Source: Membranipora membranacea
Taxonomy: Eukaryota; Bryozoa; Gymnolaemata; Cheilostomatida; Membraniporidae
DNA: 64,000 nucleotides
Assembly: GCA_914767715.1 (NCBI GenBank)
Contig: OU612068.1
Coordinates: 26,538,001 to 26,602,000, forward strand
Reading direction: 5' to 3'
Shown here: one piece after another, positions 1-12,700 of the stretch
Layout of the letters: every line of letters begins with the position of its first letter
How positions within the stretch are numbered: position 1 is the stretch's first letter
Made by a program: the position numbers and the translations under genes
Notes under the pieces: model-generated
Told to the model about the DNA's origin: nothing
The model's database searches: none
The model's input: the letters and a program-made list of their open reading frames with translations, nothing else

Positions 1-1085
1 CTGACCCGGCAGCACATAATTTATGATTGCATTACACTAATGTTGATCATATTTTACTTTATATTTTATTTCTATCACTAAGCACAAGATTTTATTTAAA
101 ACAAAAGAAACAAGTAAATTGGAGAGTAAGGTATGAGTTCAACACAACAGCTGCACAGCTAGAGATTGTCATAAAAAGATATCTGAACTGATCTGATAAC
201 TAAAATGATAAACTTATAATAACATAAACAAAAATAACTGACAACAAAATACAGTAAGATATACCCTGTATGTATAATTTCACGTAATACTGTATGGAAA
301 AGTTAGAGATTGCACAATATGATTGACAAAATAAATTTAGAGATAGGACATAAAACACATGAGGTAATTGCAGGCTGGACAACTATCATTTTTCATTGTC
401 TATGTTGTTGAAAAACACTTTGGTCTAGGAGTGAGATTCCTCATTAGGTAGAATGGTTTATAATTGATTTGGCACAAGCATGAAACTGTGGAAAATAAAA
501 GAATTAACTGGCCCTATAAAACACAAAAATAGTTTTGAGACCCTCAAACTGAATACAACAAATAATAATTACAAAATATTACAACAATTTTTATAGGAAA
601 GTAATGCATTATCTGAGAGATTGTCAGCATACCAGTAAAATATTGAGAGAAAAAAACTCCATTAAGTGTGAGATTCCTGCTATCATGTATCAAAACATCT
701 GCACTTTAGATATTGCCTGCAAAAAAATGAAAAATGCATTATTAGCATTGTCAACCTGGTGGGAAAGCAGACTACTAAAACTTAGGTTCAGTATGGCAAG
801 TGTTGTTTTAAATTTGCCGAGTGAGTTCCTTGTATGAGTTTTGGAAAAGTGGTCAAAGTTGCTGACTACTCATAAGTAGGGTTTAGTCACCTGTGCTATT
901 TTCTGCTATAACTATTCTTGTTGCGGTAGTATTTTTTCTTACCTCAATGACTAACAAGATAGCTGGGGGTTCCCCTATAGGAGGGGGGCGACTAATACGC
1001 CATTTCCTGGTTAACCCCCAATAAGTTAGAGATAATCGTTTAAGTAAGTGCATTAAGTTGTTGGAGAACAGCATGGGCAGGGCAA
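1..1085. other. No supportable gene
   Basis: AT-rich sequence with only short open frames on either strand and no domain I recognise. A 94-codon minus-strand frame at 883-1167 has no convincing splice context and low-complexity content. The stretch may be 3' untranslated or intergenic sequence of the zinc finger gene. Confidence 0.5.
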
Positions 1086-1090
1086 GAACT

Positions 1091-1177
1091 TTATAGGAGG
1101 AAATTCGGCCTCGATACTTTAGAAAAGGCGGAAAATTTAGCACCAACCACACATGCACCCAAGTCACCTTTCACACA
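1091..1177 (-). CDS. Weak candidate 3'-terminal exon of the zinc finger gene
   Basis: On the minus strand a CTATATTTTTCAG acceptor is followed, in the phase needed by the exon ending at 1649, by 28 codons (starting CVKGDLGACVVGAKF) and a TAA at 1091. The peptide has no recognisable motif and no polyadenylation signal is visible close by. It is listed only because it is the best acceptor with the right phase downstream of the last resolved exon. The gene may instead end in another exon or outside the window. Confidence 0.2.
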   Translation of the reverse strand, partial: CVKGDLGACVVGAKFSAFSKVSRPNFLL

Positions 1178-1648
1178 CTGAAAAATATAGTAACATAAGG
1201 TAGTATTTTAGGGCGGGAGGGTGGGAATTGTGAAAAGATGACTCGTCTCTTCAGCTATTTAGAATAAATGGGACGAGAAAAACCCGCAAACTGACGAGAT
1301 AAGTAAATTTACATAACTTGCTATAAGGTGCGCCGTGGTACAGGATAATGCTTAAGACAAGATAAGATAACTACAAAATATGAGGCACAAAGGCCAGGTT
1401 CAAGTCAGTAAATTTTACAAGTTATAACACAGTACTGTGTTATTAACTAACTGAGCCTTGTCACATTGCTCAAGAAAAAATGAGTTCTTTAGGTGTAAAA
1501 ACTCTGTATTTTTATCATTGCACCCATAACGCCACTCTCAACACCTTATCAATCATCAAACCCGATATGAACGCTCAGGAGTTGTTCAGCAAGGGCTAAT
1601 ATGTCCGAGGCCAACCAAGCCGTAAATTCTTGAAATGTTTATACTTAC

Positions 1649-4600
1649 ATCGAGAATCTCTTGGGAGCCTGAGGATCCATCAGTGCAGTAAACAGCAAGA
1701 ACTTCTTTTGGCAAAACGGACAACTCCTCAGCAGTGAACTCATCAAGGGAGACAACTCCCTCAACAGGCACATCAGTCTCCACTAGAGGGAGCTGCTTAT
1801 GTTCAGATTTCCTATGACGGGCCAGAGTCCAGCTTGAGGTGAATACATTGTTACATTCATCACATCGATACTCCATACCAGCTCTAAAAGATTTATAAAA
1901 TATATTACAGTGTTCAACGCTCTATTAGTGTCATATTTACCTATCCTCTCCAAATTTTGTTGCGATGAAAAAAACAGTACAGAATTTCATTTTTCTGGGA
2001 ATAGTACTGCAAAAATTCAATCTAAGGAAGTAAACTGATACAATATTATACTGACCTACACCAGGGGCGTATATTCTAAAAAATTTCACTCACTGACTTT
2101 TTAGAGATGAGCATAATGATCGGGCGCAGCCCGATCCACACGCCGTAAGCGTGGCGGGGAGGGTGTGGGAGGGGCGCTTAAGCGCCCTCCCACCACGGAA
2201 ATTTTTGCATATCGGTAGCAAAATAGTGCAAGCAGAGAGGTGAGCACTGAGCTGTTGGGTACTTTCAGAAAACAACTCAATAGCAGTAGAAGATTACGGT
2301 AAAAATTCATGGAATTCGTGGGCAGTGAGTGCTAATATACGCCACTGACCTACACAATACATGAACAAAATCTCACCTGTCATGCAGTTTCATGTGATTC
2401 TTGAACGCCTGTTGTCTCGTGAATGATTTACCACATTCAGCACACAGATACGGCTTATCTCCAGTATGGACAACTGTATGAGCTCTCAACTCATCTACAA
2501 CATAAGTAAACTGTAGCGTGACACAAAAATTCTAAAAGTTTTCAAGAAATAAGCATCGGAGCACGTATTGTCAAGACAGGTTAAAAGTCAGTGAGACAAG
2601 CTTGTCAAGACAGGCTAACTGACTATGAAGTTGGCAAGCCCAGTATGTTCAAATTTGAAAAATATAGCGAGAGGGGTAAACTTTCAGAAAATATTGAAGG
2701 GGTTGTCTTCACAATGAGACAAAAGCAATTCTCACAATTACAAGTTGGAGAGTTTTGAGTTTACCTGCAGTGTAGAATGCCATCTCACACTCCGGGAAGT
2801 TACACTTATGAGTGCGCTGATTATCGTGATGTCGTTTCCTGTGATTAGTCAGGCCGATCTTCTGGGTAAACTTCTTATCACAAATATCACACTCATATCT
2901 CGTATCATCCTTCCCTTTATGTGTGTCTCTGTGACCCATCCATGAGCCTAGCTGGGAAAACTTCATACCGCACACATCGCAACTACAAATAATTCACCTC
3001 GCAGTCAAAATACATGTAGTACTGGCTTTGAACTACTCTTAGAGTGGGGGGGGGGGGTCTTTCAATTATAGTAAGCAAAGATTTTGGAGCTAAATGATCA
3101 CTACATTTCCATTCAAAATCCTTGCTTTTACAATTGCTCGAATTAGTTCCTAAATCATTCATCCAGAAGATATTTGGGTGAATTTAGAAGTATGCAATTG
3201 CAGAACAAGCTTCAGGATGATCAGATAGTGATTCCGGCAAGTTTTAAAATGAAAGACCCCATAGATGTACTCTGGTTGATAAAGAAGAGCATAACGACAT
3301 ATTTATATCATCCCTTAGTGTGACCTCTGACTTACCTGTAAGGTCTCTCACCAGTATGTATCCTCCTGTGTACCTCAACACTGCGCTTCTCTGTGAATCT
3401 CTTCTCACAGATATCACACTGATAAGGTTTGACGCCGGAGTGAATCCTCTTATGTCTCAGCAGGTTTGACTTCAGGGAGAACTTCTTATTGCAGACATCA
3501 CAGTTAAAGGGCTGTACACCTGCATGCATCTGCATATGGGCTGTCAGAATAAACATAATGGACTGTAAGAATATACATATGGGCTGTCAGAATAAACATA
3601 TGAACTCATAGTGCAATATAAATTTGAGCGCAGACGAAAATGCATCTTAAAGTTTAAGTTTATATATCACTGTTGGTGGCAATATTATTACCCATACATT
3701 GCTGCCATAAGGATAGGTTCAGCACTTACAGTTATCTATTTCCTACTCTGACAAAACACAAAATACAACAGCTGTCGTTCCATGTCTAAAAGAGCCTCAG
3801 GCCTCAGATTATCAACTAGCCAATGTGTTGATTGGTGGGTTTTCTCCCCAGCCAACACATTGGCCAATCATTAACATGACGTAATAAAACAGTGAAGCTT
3901 CATTCATTGTTGCTCCTGTACCAAGACAAAAAATTAGACATAAAATATCTTCATATTTACCATGCAGTGCACCCTTACTGCTCAATGTCGCTCCACATTG
4001 ATCGCAGCTTACAGCCTTCTTATTTATCTCTTGAATTTTACGATTGGCATCAAATGTTTTATGTCTGGCGTCGAGGTGCCTCAGCAGAGCAGCATAATAT
4101 GAAAACTTCAGTTCACACTGGTCACACTGAAACCGCTCGTCTCCTTTGAAATCCGTCACCACACTACAGCCAACCTCTGTAAAATAAAAGATTTCACAAT
4201 TGTGCAAAACGAGGAGTTGCTACCCAAATCTTAATTGTTCAGAGAGGGGAAAACTCCCAATTAAAAAATCTACCAGTAAACACGCGCACTGGTTTTTTTG
4301 CCTCTGCATCTAACTTTTATTTCATCATAATAAATACTATAGAGACTAAAAACAAAGGAATGGTAGTTGTAGCAAAGAATTATGTTCATTTTCCTGCCTA
4401 TGTTTATGTTATCAAATGGTGGTAAACTGTTTGCAGAACGAAATGACACAACTATATGAACTTACGATCAGCCTTAGGTTTCTTTTTAACTCGTCTGCCA
4501 ATCTTAGCTCGGCTACTGGAAGGCGTCTCATCATCATCATCACTGCTGTATGCCTCAATAGACCGCCGCGGATCTGAGCGCTTACGTCTGCTTCGTTTTG

Positions 4601-6372
4601 TTGTTGGACTACAACACAGACAGCATCAAATTTCAGATGTCGATTTGCAGTTATTCTATATTCATTGACCTCTTTTCAGATCTTGAGCATTCTATGTGAT
4701 CTTATCACGTGTCAATAAGTCAAGTTCGCAAAAAATGCAAATGCAGATTATATTTTGTAGTGTGATAGTTGCAAGTCTCAGCAACCCACAGACCATGAAG
4801 ACTACAGCTCGGTGGAGTTGGCAACCTAGAAAAATCATCGTAAGAATGTACAGAACAATTTAGAAAATACAACCAGAAGTAAACAGTCACCTCTCATCAG
4901 CAGATATACCACCGACATCCGCCTTATCCTCTGATGAGTAGTTAAATGTCTGTACACTCTCTGTCGTATTCTCACATCTATGTGCTAAAAATAAGATGTC
5001 ACTCCAGATTCATAGGTTACCAAAAAGTATCATTTCGCAAATAGAAAGTAAGAAGTAGCTTGTGTTTTTATGTGCAACAGTAATTTGATAGAGCAGGTCA
5101 GGTTTGCTTCCTTAATCAAAAAAGGAAATATTTGATAATGGAATGCCACCAATGTTCCCTTGCAGCTTGAGAGCAGTGTGACATTATTTTAAATAGTTAT
5201 TCATTTATGCCCTTTTCGCATACCTGCAAACTCTATTGTGTCTGTGAATACTTGACTGCAGTTGTGGCAGATATTTATCTGATTCCTGTCCATATTTTCA
5301 CCAACATCTTTGAACGAAGAACAAACCAGTTACTGTTAGAAGCAAAAACCAGATGAGACAAGCAAGCAATGTTGTTTTGAATGCCACAATACGTTAAACA
5401 TCTATATACAACCATATAAATTATAATTGATAAAAACTATTATACAGCACAATTTCAGACCAGCAATCAGTCTATATCTGAATTTTTTCTAGTGCGACAA
5501 ACATTTGGTTAATTTAACTTTCCAGTTATTAGTTCAACTGACCTTGTTTTGAAGAACCGCTTAGTGAATCAAGAAAGCTCTGAAGATGTTCTAAGGCAGC
5601 ATCATAATCATCAGCAGGAAGGTTACGGAATGCGGCAGACAAAACATCGATCTGCAAGCAAAAATATGTGAAGCTTTACAAGTTTAGCTGTGTTGATTAG
5701 TGAAAACAAAAAAACCTTATTATGCCCATATAAGACTAGGGATTGTTGCCAGCTTCAACAACGCAGGGCACACTCGACAAACTCAATGATTCAAACCAAC
5801 TGAGTGATCACCGGTGACTGGGGCTTGGTAATTTTGTGTATAAATATTTTTGTTGGCATAGCTAGTAGCTCTGCCGTAACACAATAACATGTTTAGCTGA
5901 TCACAGGTTAAAGGCAGCACACAAAACAGACTATACTATATGCATATGGCATGGGTCTCCATATCATGCGTTCTATGCATAGGCATCTGGAGTTACAAGC
6001 ATGTCTAGTATTGATACTGTCCAGTGGTTGATCCTGGGCATGCTTGTAGCTCCAGTTGCCTATGGTTCTATGTGTACTATTGTTATTCCATTCACAACCA
6101 CACCACAGGATGATGAAGAATGAAGTTAATGAGATAAACATTGAGTGTAAAGAGGCAGCACAATGAAGGAGTTCATTGTTGGGATATTCACTTCAGGCTT
6201 GAGAAACTGGCAACAACAATGAATCAATCAAGGAATGAATATTATTTTTTAATGCTGGAACTTGATAGTACATTTCTGACCCTGCTTAAAGATAAGCTTT
6301 GATCAAACATCCATGCATTCTTACCTGCTTAAGAAACTCTTCCATAAAAGGGGAGGTTTCTGATGGCTCCAT
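1649..6372 (-). CDS. C2H2 zinc finger protein (3' end unresolved)
   Basis: Ten coding exons on the minus strand chain in phase: 6325-6372, 5543-5651, 5224-5307, 4891-4984, 4466-4608, 3961-4176, 3336-3540, 2765-2982, 2377-2494, 1649-1883 (490 aa so far). The start is the ATG at 6372 (MEPSETSPFMEEF). An acidic N-terminal region of about 160 aa holds one degenerate finger (CHNC, then H and C) and a basic SDDDDE-containing stretch, likely nuclear. Nine C2H2 fingers follow between about residues 165 and 445. Two of them are split by introns (joins 3961/3540 and 2765/2494), and both regain exact C-x2-4-C-x12-H-x3-H spacing after splicing, which confirms those junctions. Linkers such as HTGERPY and HSGVKPY are typical of DNA-binding finger arrays, so a sequence-specific DNA-binding role is inferred. 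The last resolved exon ends at a GTAAGT donor; without splicing there, translation would stop at 1586. Orthology not recognised. Confidence 0.9.
2062..2347. mobile_element. hAT-like MITE with 8-bp target duplication
   Basis: A 286-bp non-autonomous element. The ends are inverted repeats, CAGGGGCGTATATT at 2062-2075 and its complement (read as CAGTGGCGTATATT) at 2334-2347, 13 of 14 bases matching, followed inwards by a shared CACTCACTG. The flanks carry an exact 8-bp direct repeat ACCTACAC at 2054-2061 and 2348-2355. CAG-starting termini and an 8-bp target duplication are the signature of the hAT superfamily. The interior is unusually GC-rich and holds nested short palindromes (around 2120-2195). 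No transposase. It sits in the last resolved intron of the zinc finger gene, 22 bp from the 2377 exon boundary. Confidence 0.88.
3046..3057. repeat. Poly-G tract of 12
   Basis: Uninterrupted run of twelve G in an intron of the zinc finger gene; a simple repeat prone to length variation. Confidence 0.9.
3820..3863. repeat. Intronic inverted repeat
   Basis: CCAATGTGTTG at 3820-3830 is the exact reverse complement of CAACACATTGG at 3853-3863, with a 22-nt spacer. It lies in the zinc finger gene intron just 3' of the exon ending at 3961. No function can be assigned. Confidence 0.6.
5979..6063. repeat. 25-bp-arm inverted repeat in zinc finger gene intron
   Basis: Arms 5979-6003 and 6039-6063 are complementary over 25 bp with two mismatches, around a 35-nt loop; both end in an ACAAGCATG-type core. 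It could be a degraded foldback element or MITE. No target duplication is seen. Confidence 0.7.
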
Positions 6373-6754
6373 ACCTCATTACCTGCTGTTCATGAACAAA
6401 ATGGCAAATATCGATCCAGTTTGCACAACATCAGCTTCTGTATCGATTGAATTTTTCAATAGTACGCTTAGTGTTTTATCTGATGAGTTTGATTGGGGGT
6501 ATTTCTTGCAAACCCATTATTTTTCACTTCAACCTATGCTCTTAGTCTACCTAATGTTCCCATGCAACATTGCTCTTATATAAATAAATAGACAACAATT
6601 TGGATTCATTGACTGGATTCCATACAAAATCAAGCTTTATAGATGTCTAGTGAATGTAAGTAGTGAGGTTGCTTTCTCTGGACATCACCAACCACGCCTT
6701 CTTTTACCTCATCCGGACAAGACATGAAAAAAATCTTTGCAGCAACTTTCCAAA
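6373..6754. promoter_or_regulatory. Putative shared divergent promoter region
   Basis: The start codons of the zinc finger gene (6372, minus) and beta-mannosidase (6755, plus) are only 382 bp apart and face away from each other, so this interval must hold both 5' untranslated regions and probably both core promoters. No clear TATA box or CpG-rich block is visible. A CTTTGCAG acceptor-like sequence ends at about 6741, so the mannosidase leader may begin with a non-coding exon. Confidence 0.55.
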
Positions 6755-9700
6755 ATGAATGAGCAGCACATCTGGTTGATTGTTATACTGGTTGTGATCC
6801 AACTGTACAATGTTGAATGTATGTCTTATCCTGTGAAGATGCAAAAGTCTCTTAATGGGGATGACTGGATAGCAAGTTTTGTGCAAGGTGAGTTGACAAC
6901 AATGTCAATTGAACTGTATTGTAATTGTCAACTTGAAAGTTCAAAATAGTGTTGTTGCAGAAGTAGAGGACTGCTGTGTAGTTGCCTGTTGACTATTACA
7001 CTCACAGAACTACTTCACACCTCTCATATCTCCCATTTATGATGAGAAGAGCAACTCAAGCTGGGAGTTTGAGGATAGAACTTGCTTGGCCAGACATACC
7101 ATACGCCCCATCTTCTCAGTTAAGTAATTCACTGTTCATCGTATTGATCAGGTTTATGAAGGTTTTCACAGCAGGCATGTAATATCCTATACACACATAT
7201 ATCTCTATCATATAACAACCATATAGTATATTTGTTTTATGATGTACCTACACAGGTGGTAAATCTACTCAGATCAAAGCAAGTGTTCCAGGGTCTATGT
7301 ATATGGATCTAGCGGCCCAGGGAGTTATATCTGATCCGTATAAGCGCTACAATGATCTCAATTATGCAAAATATGCACTCATGGATTGGAAGTACTCCAA
7401 AACAATTCAATGTGAGTTAAGTATTTCGCATCTTGTTTGGAATCCAGGAGAGACAGGCTGTTGCTCCTTTCTTGGAATGGTGCTGTGGAATAGTGCTGTG
7501 TAGTTGCCAGCAATAGGCCTATGCTGTGTATGAATGTTTAATATATTGAGTTTTCCACATGTGCGTCGTACAATTCAAGATGAGCTTGGAAAATTGGGAC
7601 GGCTGAAAATTGGCCATGGTTGTCATTAGACTCGATGCAGATTGGAAATATTCATTGGCTAGTTGCCAAGTATTTCGATAATGTATAAGCAAAAATTTCA
7701 TGATCATTCCTATACAGTATTTGGTATGAGCCGACTTGATCTTTTTCATTCATACCTTATTTTAGTGGATGAGACTTGGACTGATCCCACATATGTAGAC
7801 TTAGTATGTGACGGTATAGATACGATCAGTACTATTTCCATCAATGGAGTCCCGATCTATAGGACAGCTAATCAGTTTGTACAGTACAGAATGTCTATCA
7901 AAGAGCATTTGAAAGTGGTGAGTCTGTAGTATGTTAAGTGTCACATGCAGTGTTTTAGACGATACTTTTCCAAGTTCAACCAAGGGACTGCAACTTACAG
8001 GCACATGCTGGGGTGTACCGGACAGTGATTTCAGAAAACATTTATGTTCTTTCAATTTAAGTAATTATTGGCTCGTCACGAGGGTTGTGATTTGGTTATG
8101 TGGGGAATTTGTTTTGCGATCATCCAACAGTAATTATTATTATTCATTATTATATTGTTATATTTTTATGGTTATTTGTATTCAATGTAGGGCTCAAACA
8201 CTATAGACATACAGTTCACCTCTGCTGTTAACTATGCAGCTAACCAGAGTATGAGTTATCCATACAGAGTACCACCTGAGTGCCCTCCTGATGTACAACA
8301 CGGACAGTGTCATCCTAACTTCATCAGGAAGGAACAGGCGAGCTTCTCCTGGGACTGGGGACCTTCATACCCGACACAGGGTATATGGTGAGCACACATG
8401 TAGGTCAGCCTATTAGATAATGAGTCAGCAAAACATTGGAGACTCCTAGAATATTGCCCCTGCAGAGCAGATTTGGTGTGTCTAAAGCGACAAATTATTT
8501 TTCCGGGGCATTTTAACACTGCTGAATCTCTCCGCTTAATTAATGAGTGTCAGTCTTCATCATTTATTATTTTCCCCACATCATTTCCTGGATTGTCATT
8601 ATTTTTATTATCACAGGAGAGACATCAGGTTAGAAGCGTATAATGGACCTGTACTTGATAATTACAGTGCGGAGATTTCGGAGCAAGGTGAGATGCCACT
8701 ATGTATGTGATAAATCATGAACGGCTGAAGACTTGCTGTCAACAACCTCCATATGAATTTGGTGGATATGGAAAATTGAACAGGCCTACACATTTATTGT
8801 CATTGTTGATAAACATCCAAATTCATTGTCCAGCATGCCATTGAGGAACTGGTATTTGTTTTGTCCGTAAACTGAAGACGCCAAGTGCTGAATCTGTATA
8901 TAATTCATACATGAGACACTAATCTATATTAGAGGGATTAAACAGAAGAAGACAAGTTTACTCAAATCAAAGCAAATGTGAGTTTCCTCTCAGTAAATTT
9001 TCTTTCATGATTTTGTATTTTTAGGAGATAATTGGTTTGTCAATATCACTGCAAATTTACAAGGAGTAAATTACAACCAAGTTTCACCTGGTGGATACCT
9101 ACTCGTAGGAGTTTTGTGGGATTCTGGTATCAACCAAACATTGAAGTATTCTAAGATAGAGTCTACCCAGCTCAGTTTGAGACTTCTTGTTCCCAAAAAA
9201 GTAAGTTACTTGCTATATTATTATTATATTATAATTTATAATATATATATAATATCATATATATATATATAACTATATAGTATGGAAAAATGCAGGTCTA
9301 CCCAGGAGAATAAAATAAACTGACACACCACTGTGCCCAATACCAATCCCTACCCAAAACTTTAAATTATGATGTTGAATATTGAATTACTTACTCTGAA
9401 GTAATAATTTAATATTAAGATAAAAATAACAAAATTATATAATAATTGTAATAATTTATTTATATGTGATACGATAGTCTTGATCACAATTGAGAGTAGT
9501 AGTAGAAGTTTTAACATAAGCATGCTATACAATGGAGCTAATTATGAATTTATTGGAGTGAATAGTCTGCAGCCTTAAATTTTCACAACTGCCATATTTG
9601 TTGGTCGACTTTGACAACTGTGTATAACTATTTTTTAGTTGGTGAGGACGTGGTGGCCGAATGGATACGGTGACCAGCCACTGTACAATATTTCTGTATC

Positions 9701-12700
9701 TCTCTCTACATCAGCTCCGCACTGGATTAATAAGACTATAGGATTCAGAAAAGTTGAGCTGATACAAGAACCCATCAATACTGCTAAAGGTTAGTTGGCA
9801 AAACTTGATTGACATGAGCAAACTTTATCGACCCTTGAAAAACATTCTATCAGCTTGACAATGCTCTCAACATTTCCAAATATGTTCAGAATTAATTTGT
9901 TATCATGTAATGAACTTTTTATGCGGGGGGGGGGCCAATCAGCATTTTTGGTTTTCATATCTTCGGCCAACAATGACAATGACCATAATTATATAGAGAT
10001 GCAAACAAATGGGCAATAATTTGTGCTCCTGGTTTGGGCCTACTTACTGAATTATTAACTGGGCCGGCTTTAAAGGTTGTACCACACCTCTTATAATCCT
10101 CCTGACAGTCTTGTTGACTTCTTTTGTTTCAGGATTGAGCTTTTACTTTAGAGTGAATGGTATGCCTATTTTTATGAAAGGATCTAATTGGATACCAGCG
10201 GATAGTTTTCAGTCAAGGATTACTAAAGACAAGCTAAGAAATCTCCTCGGATCAGCAAAACAAGCTAATATGGTATGGGCAGATTTGTGGTACATCAATT
10301 ATAACCGTTATTGTGATGTCCACAATCAATCATTTCTTTTTGTATTAAATGCAGATCCATCATATAAATTATGGCCATTTGTAACAGTGATCATAGCAAA
10401 AGATAATGAGCCCAATGTAACTTTGAATTAAATAGATGAGTATGCTTGTTATCTCCCACAAAATGTGGACCAGACAGCATTCCAACATCATAAATAACTG
10501 ACCACATAACGACCACTGATTTGGATTACATCAAAGAGCCATAGACAAACGCACAATGCCATGTGACTGGTCTACGGAAAAAACTTTCACAGATCAAGTT
10601 CATAATAAGTTTGCTGCCTGCCATCACTATTATGTGGCTTTGAGAAATTAAATCAGTAAAAGAATAGAGGAACAAGTTAGAAGTTACTAGTCTCTGAAAC
10701 AGAATTTATTGTTTGATCCTTTTACAATTTCCTTGATCGTCTAAATTACAGAACATGTTACGAGTATGGGGAGGAGGTATCTATGAACAGGATGACTTTT
10801 ACCAGCTAGCTGATGAGATGGGTATTCTTATATGGCAGGATCTCTTGTTTGCTTGTGCCATGTATCCTACCGACCTCAACTTCCTAACAAATGTAGCTGA
10901 GGAGGTTACGTATCAGGTAGGTTGGCTGGTAGTTCGTTTTAGTCACATCGCAAACGAATGCAAAAATAATCATAGTGCTTCATTTTATCCATGATAGTGC
11001 ACTCTCTAATATCTGTGATGTGGGGCCAAACTATCTCCGCTTTATATAACACAGTTTTGAATTAAAATGCTTATTGATAAAACCTTTGCTTGTGCTTGTT
11101 ATTTCCATGACTTACGCACTACAAAGCTCCACGAATAACACATCATTGATAGGCATTCCCTATCAAGTTCCATTTTTTAAACACTGAAATGTTTCTTTTG
11201 TAGATTAAAAGACTGAAGCACCATCCCAGTATTGCATTGTGGGCAGGTAGTAATGAGAATGAAGCTGCTCTCAGACAGAACTGGTGAGTGAAATTGTCAT
11301 TTTTCTTAAGTATAACGTTGGTATAGACTATAAAAGCTCTACCAACTCCGCATTTAACACAAAAGCTAAACCAAACTTTAAACTGAATAAAATCAGTCAA
11401 AACCAGTAAACAAATAAATTTATCAAATAAAGGTCACTCAACGTTTATACTCAAGAGTTGCCCTCTATTACAAAATGTGTGAGTGGGCAACTCCCATAAA
11501 TAAGCTACCATATACTTATTGATCAATCACACCAGGGAGTTTGGGACCAAACTCCCTGATCACACCCTGCTGGTTCATGCCAATACTTATAAGTCCACGG
11601 TACAATGATGTTGTTATGATATTGACACCAAGATCAGGGATACTATGGTAATAGATATTAAAATTCTGTACAGTTTGATTGGTGTCATATCCAAAATGTT
11701 TCCTGTGCTTTGTTCTTTGACTCAAGTATGCATGAGTAAGTAATAAGTAATATAGCTCACACAACAAATTGAAAGTCATATTTGTGCTTGGAAAACTCAC
11801 TCCACATCATTGTTGTTTCTAAAGGATGTAGCCAGATCCTCTGACACCGTGGGATATCATACGAAAAATTGTTCCTACTTTCAATAAAGTGTTACTGCAT
11901 ATCTTTTTTGGGACCAATATTCCCATGACCATCAATTACAAGACAGCTTTTCCTTGTTTCAGGTACCAAACTAAGGATAACTTCACCCTCTATAAGAGGG
12001 ATTTCATAACACTCTACATTGACCTATTGAAAGTTATTGTGAATGCAGAACACAGTACTGGTATATATCTCTCATCCAGCCCTACTAACGGGTTAGAAAG
12101 TATGAAAGAAGGCTGGGTCGCTCAGAACCCATATGATACCATATATGGTGATGGTAAGCTATTGTATTCCATCTTGTGCTGGCAGTGGTGTCCGCAAAAT
12201 ATGAGACGCATCAAGAGCTGTTTAAGAAAGTGACTCTTTGAAGAATGAGTTTGTTGGGAATAAGATGTGTGACAGAAGCGTCCTTTATTTCCCGTGCTTG
12301 CCTATGACTTCACACTTCCCATATTGATACTATCTGTCTGTATTTGTTGCAGTACACTACTATAACTATAACCCTGGTAGATATTATAACGACGACCACC
12401 CCAGAGCCAGGTTCTTGTCAGAGTATGGTTATCAGTCCTGGCCCTCATTTTCTCTGCTCAGACCTCTGACTATACCGTCTGACTGGCATGAGTATAGTAA
12501 CTTCTCACTGTACAGAAATCACCATGGCTCAGGTATGTGGATCACATGTTAGGCTGTACAGTTATCCTCGCTGCTACCTTACATTATGAAAAGTTTGACT
12601 GTTTTTTGACAAAATTCGCAACAATGGCACACTGCATACCGAAATTTCAAAAATGAAAATTTAATTTTAATTTCATATTCTTCTCAAAATCTTTATTTGT

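Noticed and set aside
883-1167. 94-codon minus-strand frame as a zinc finger gene exon
   Set aside because: No finger or linker motif, and no acceptor giving this frame in the required phase.
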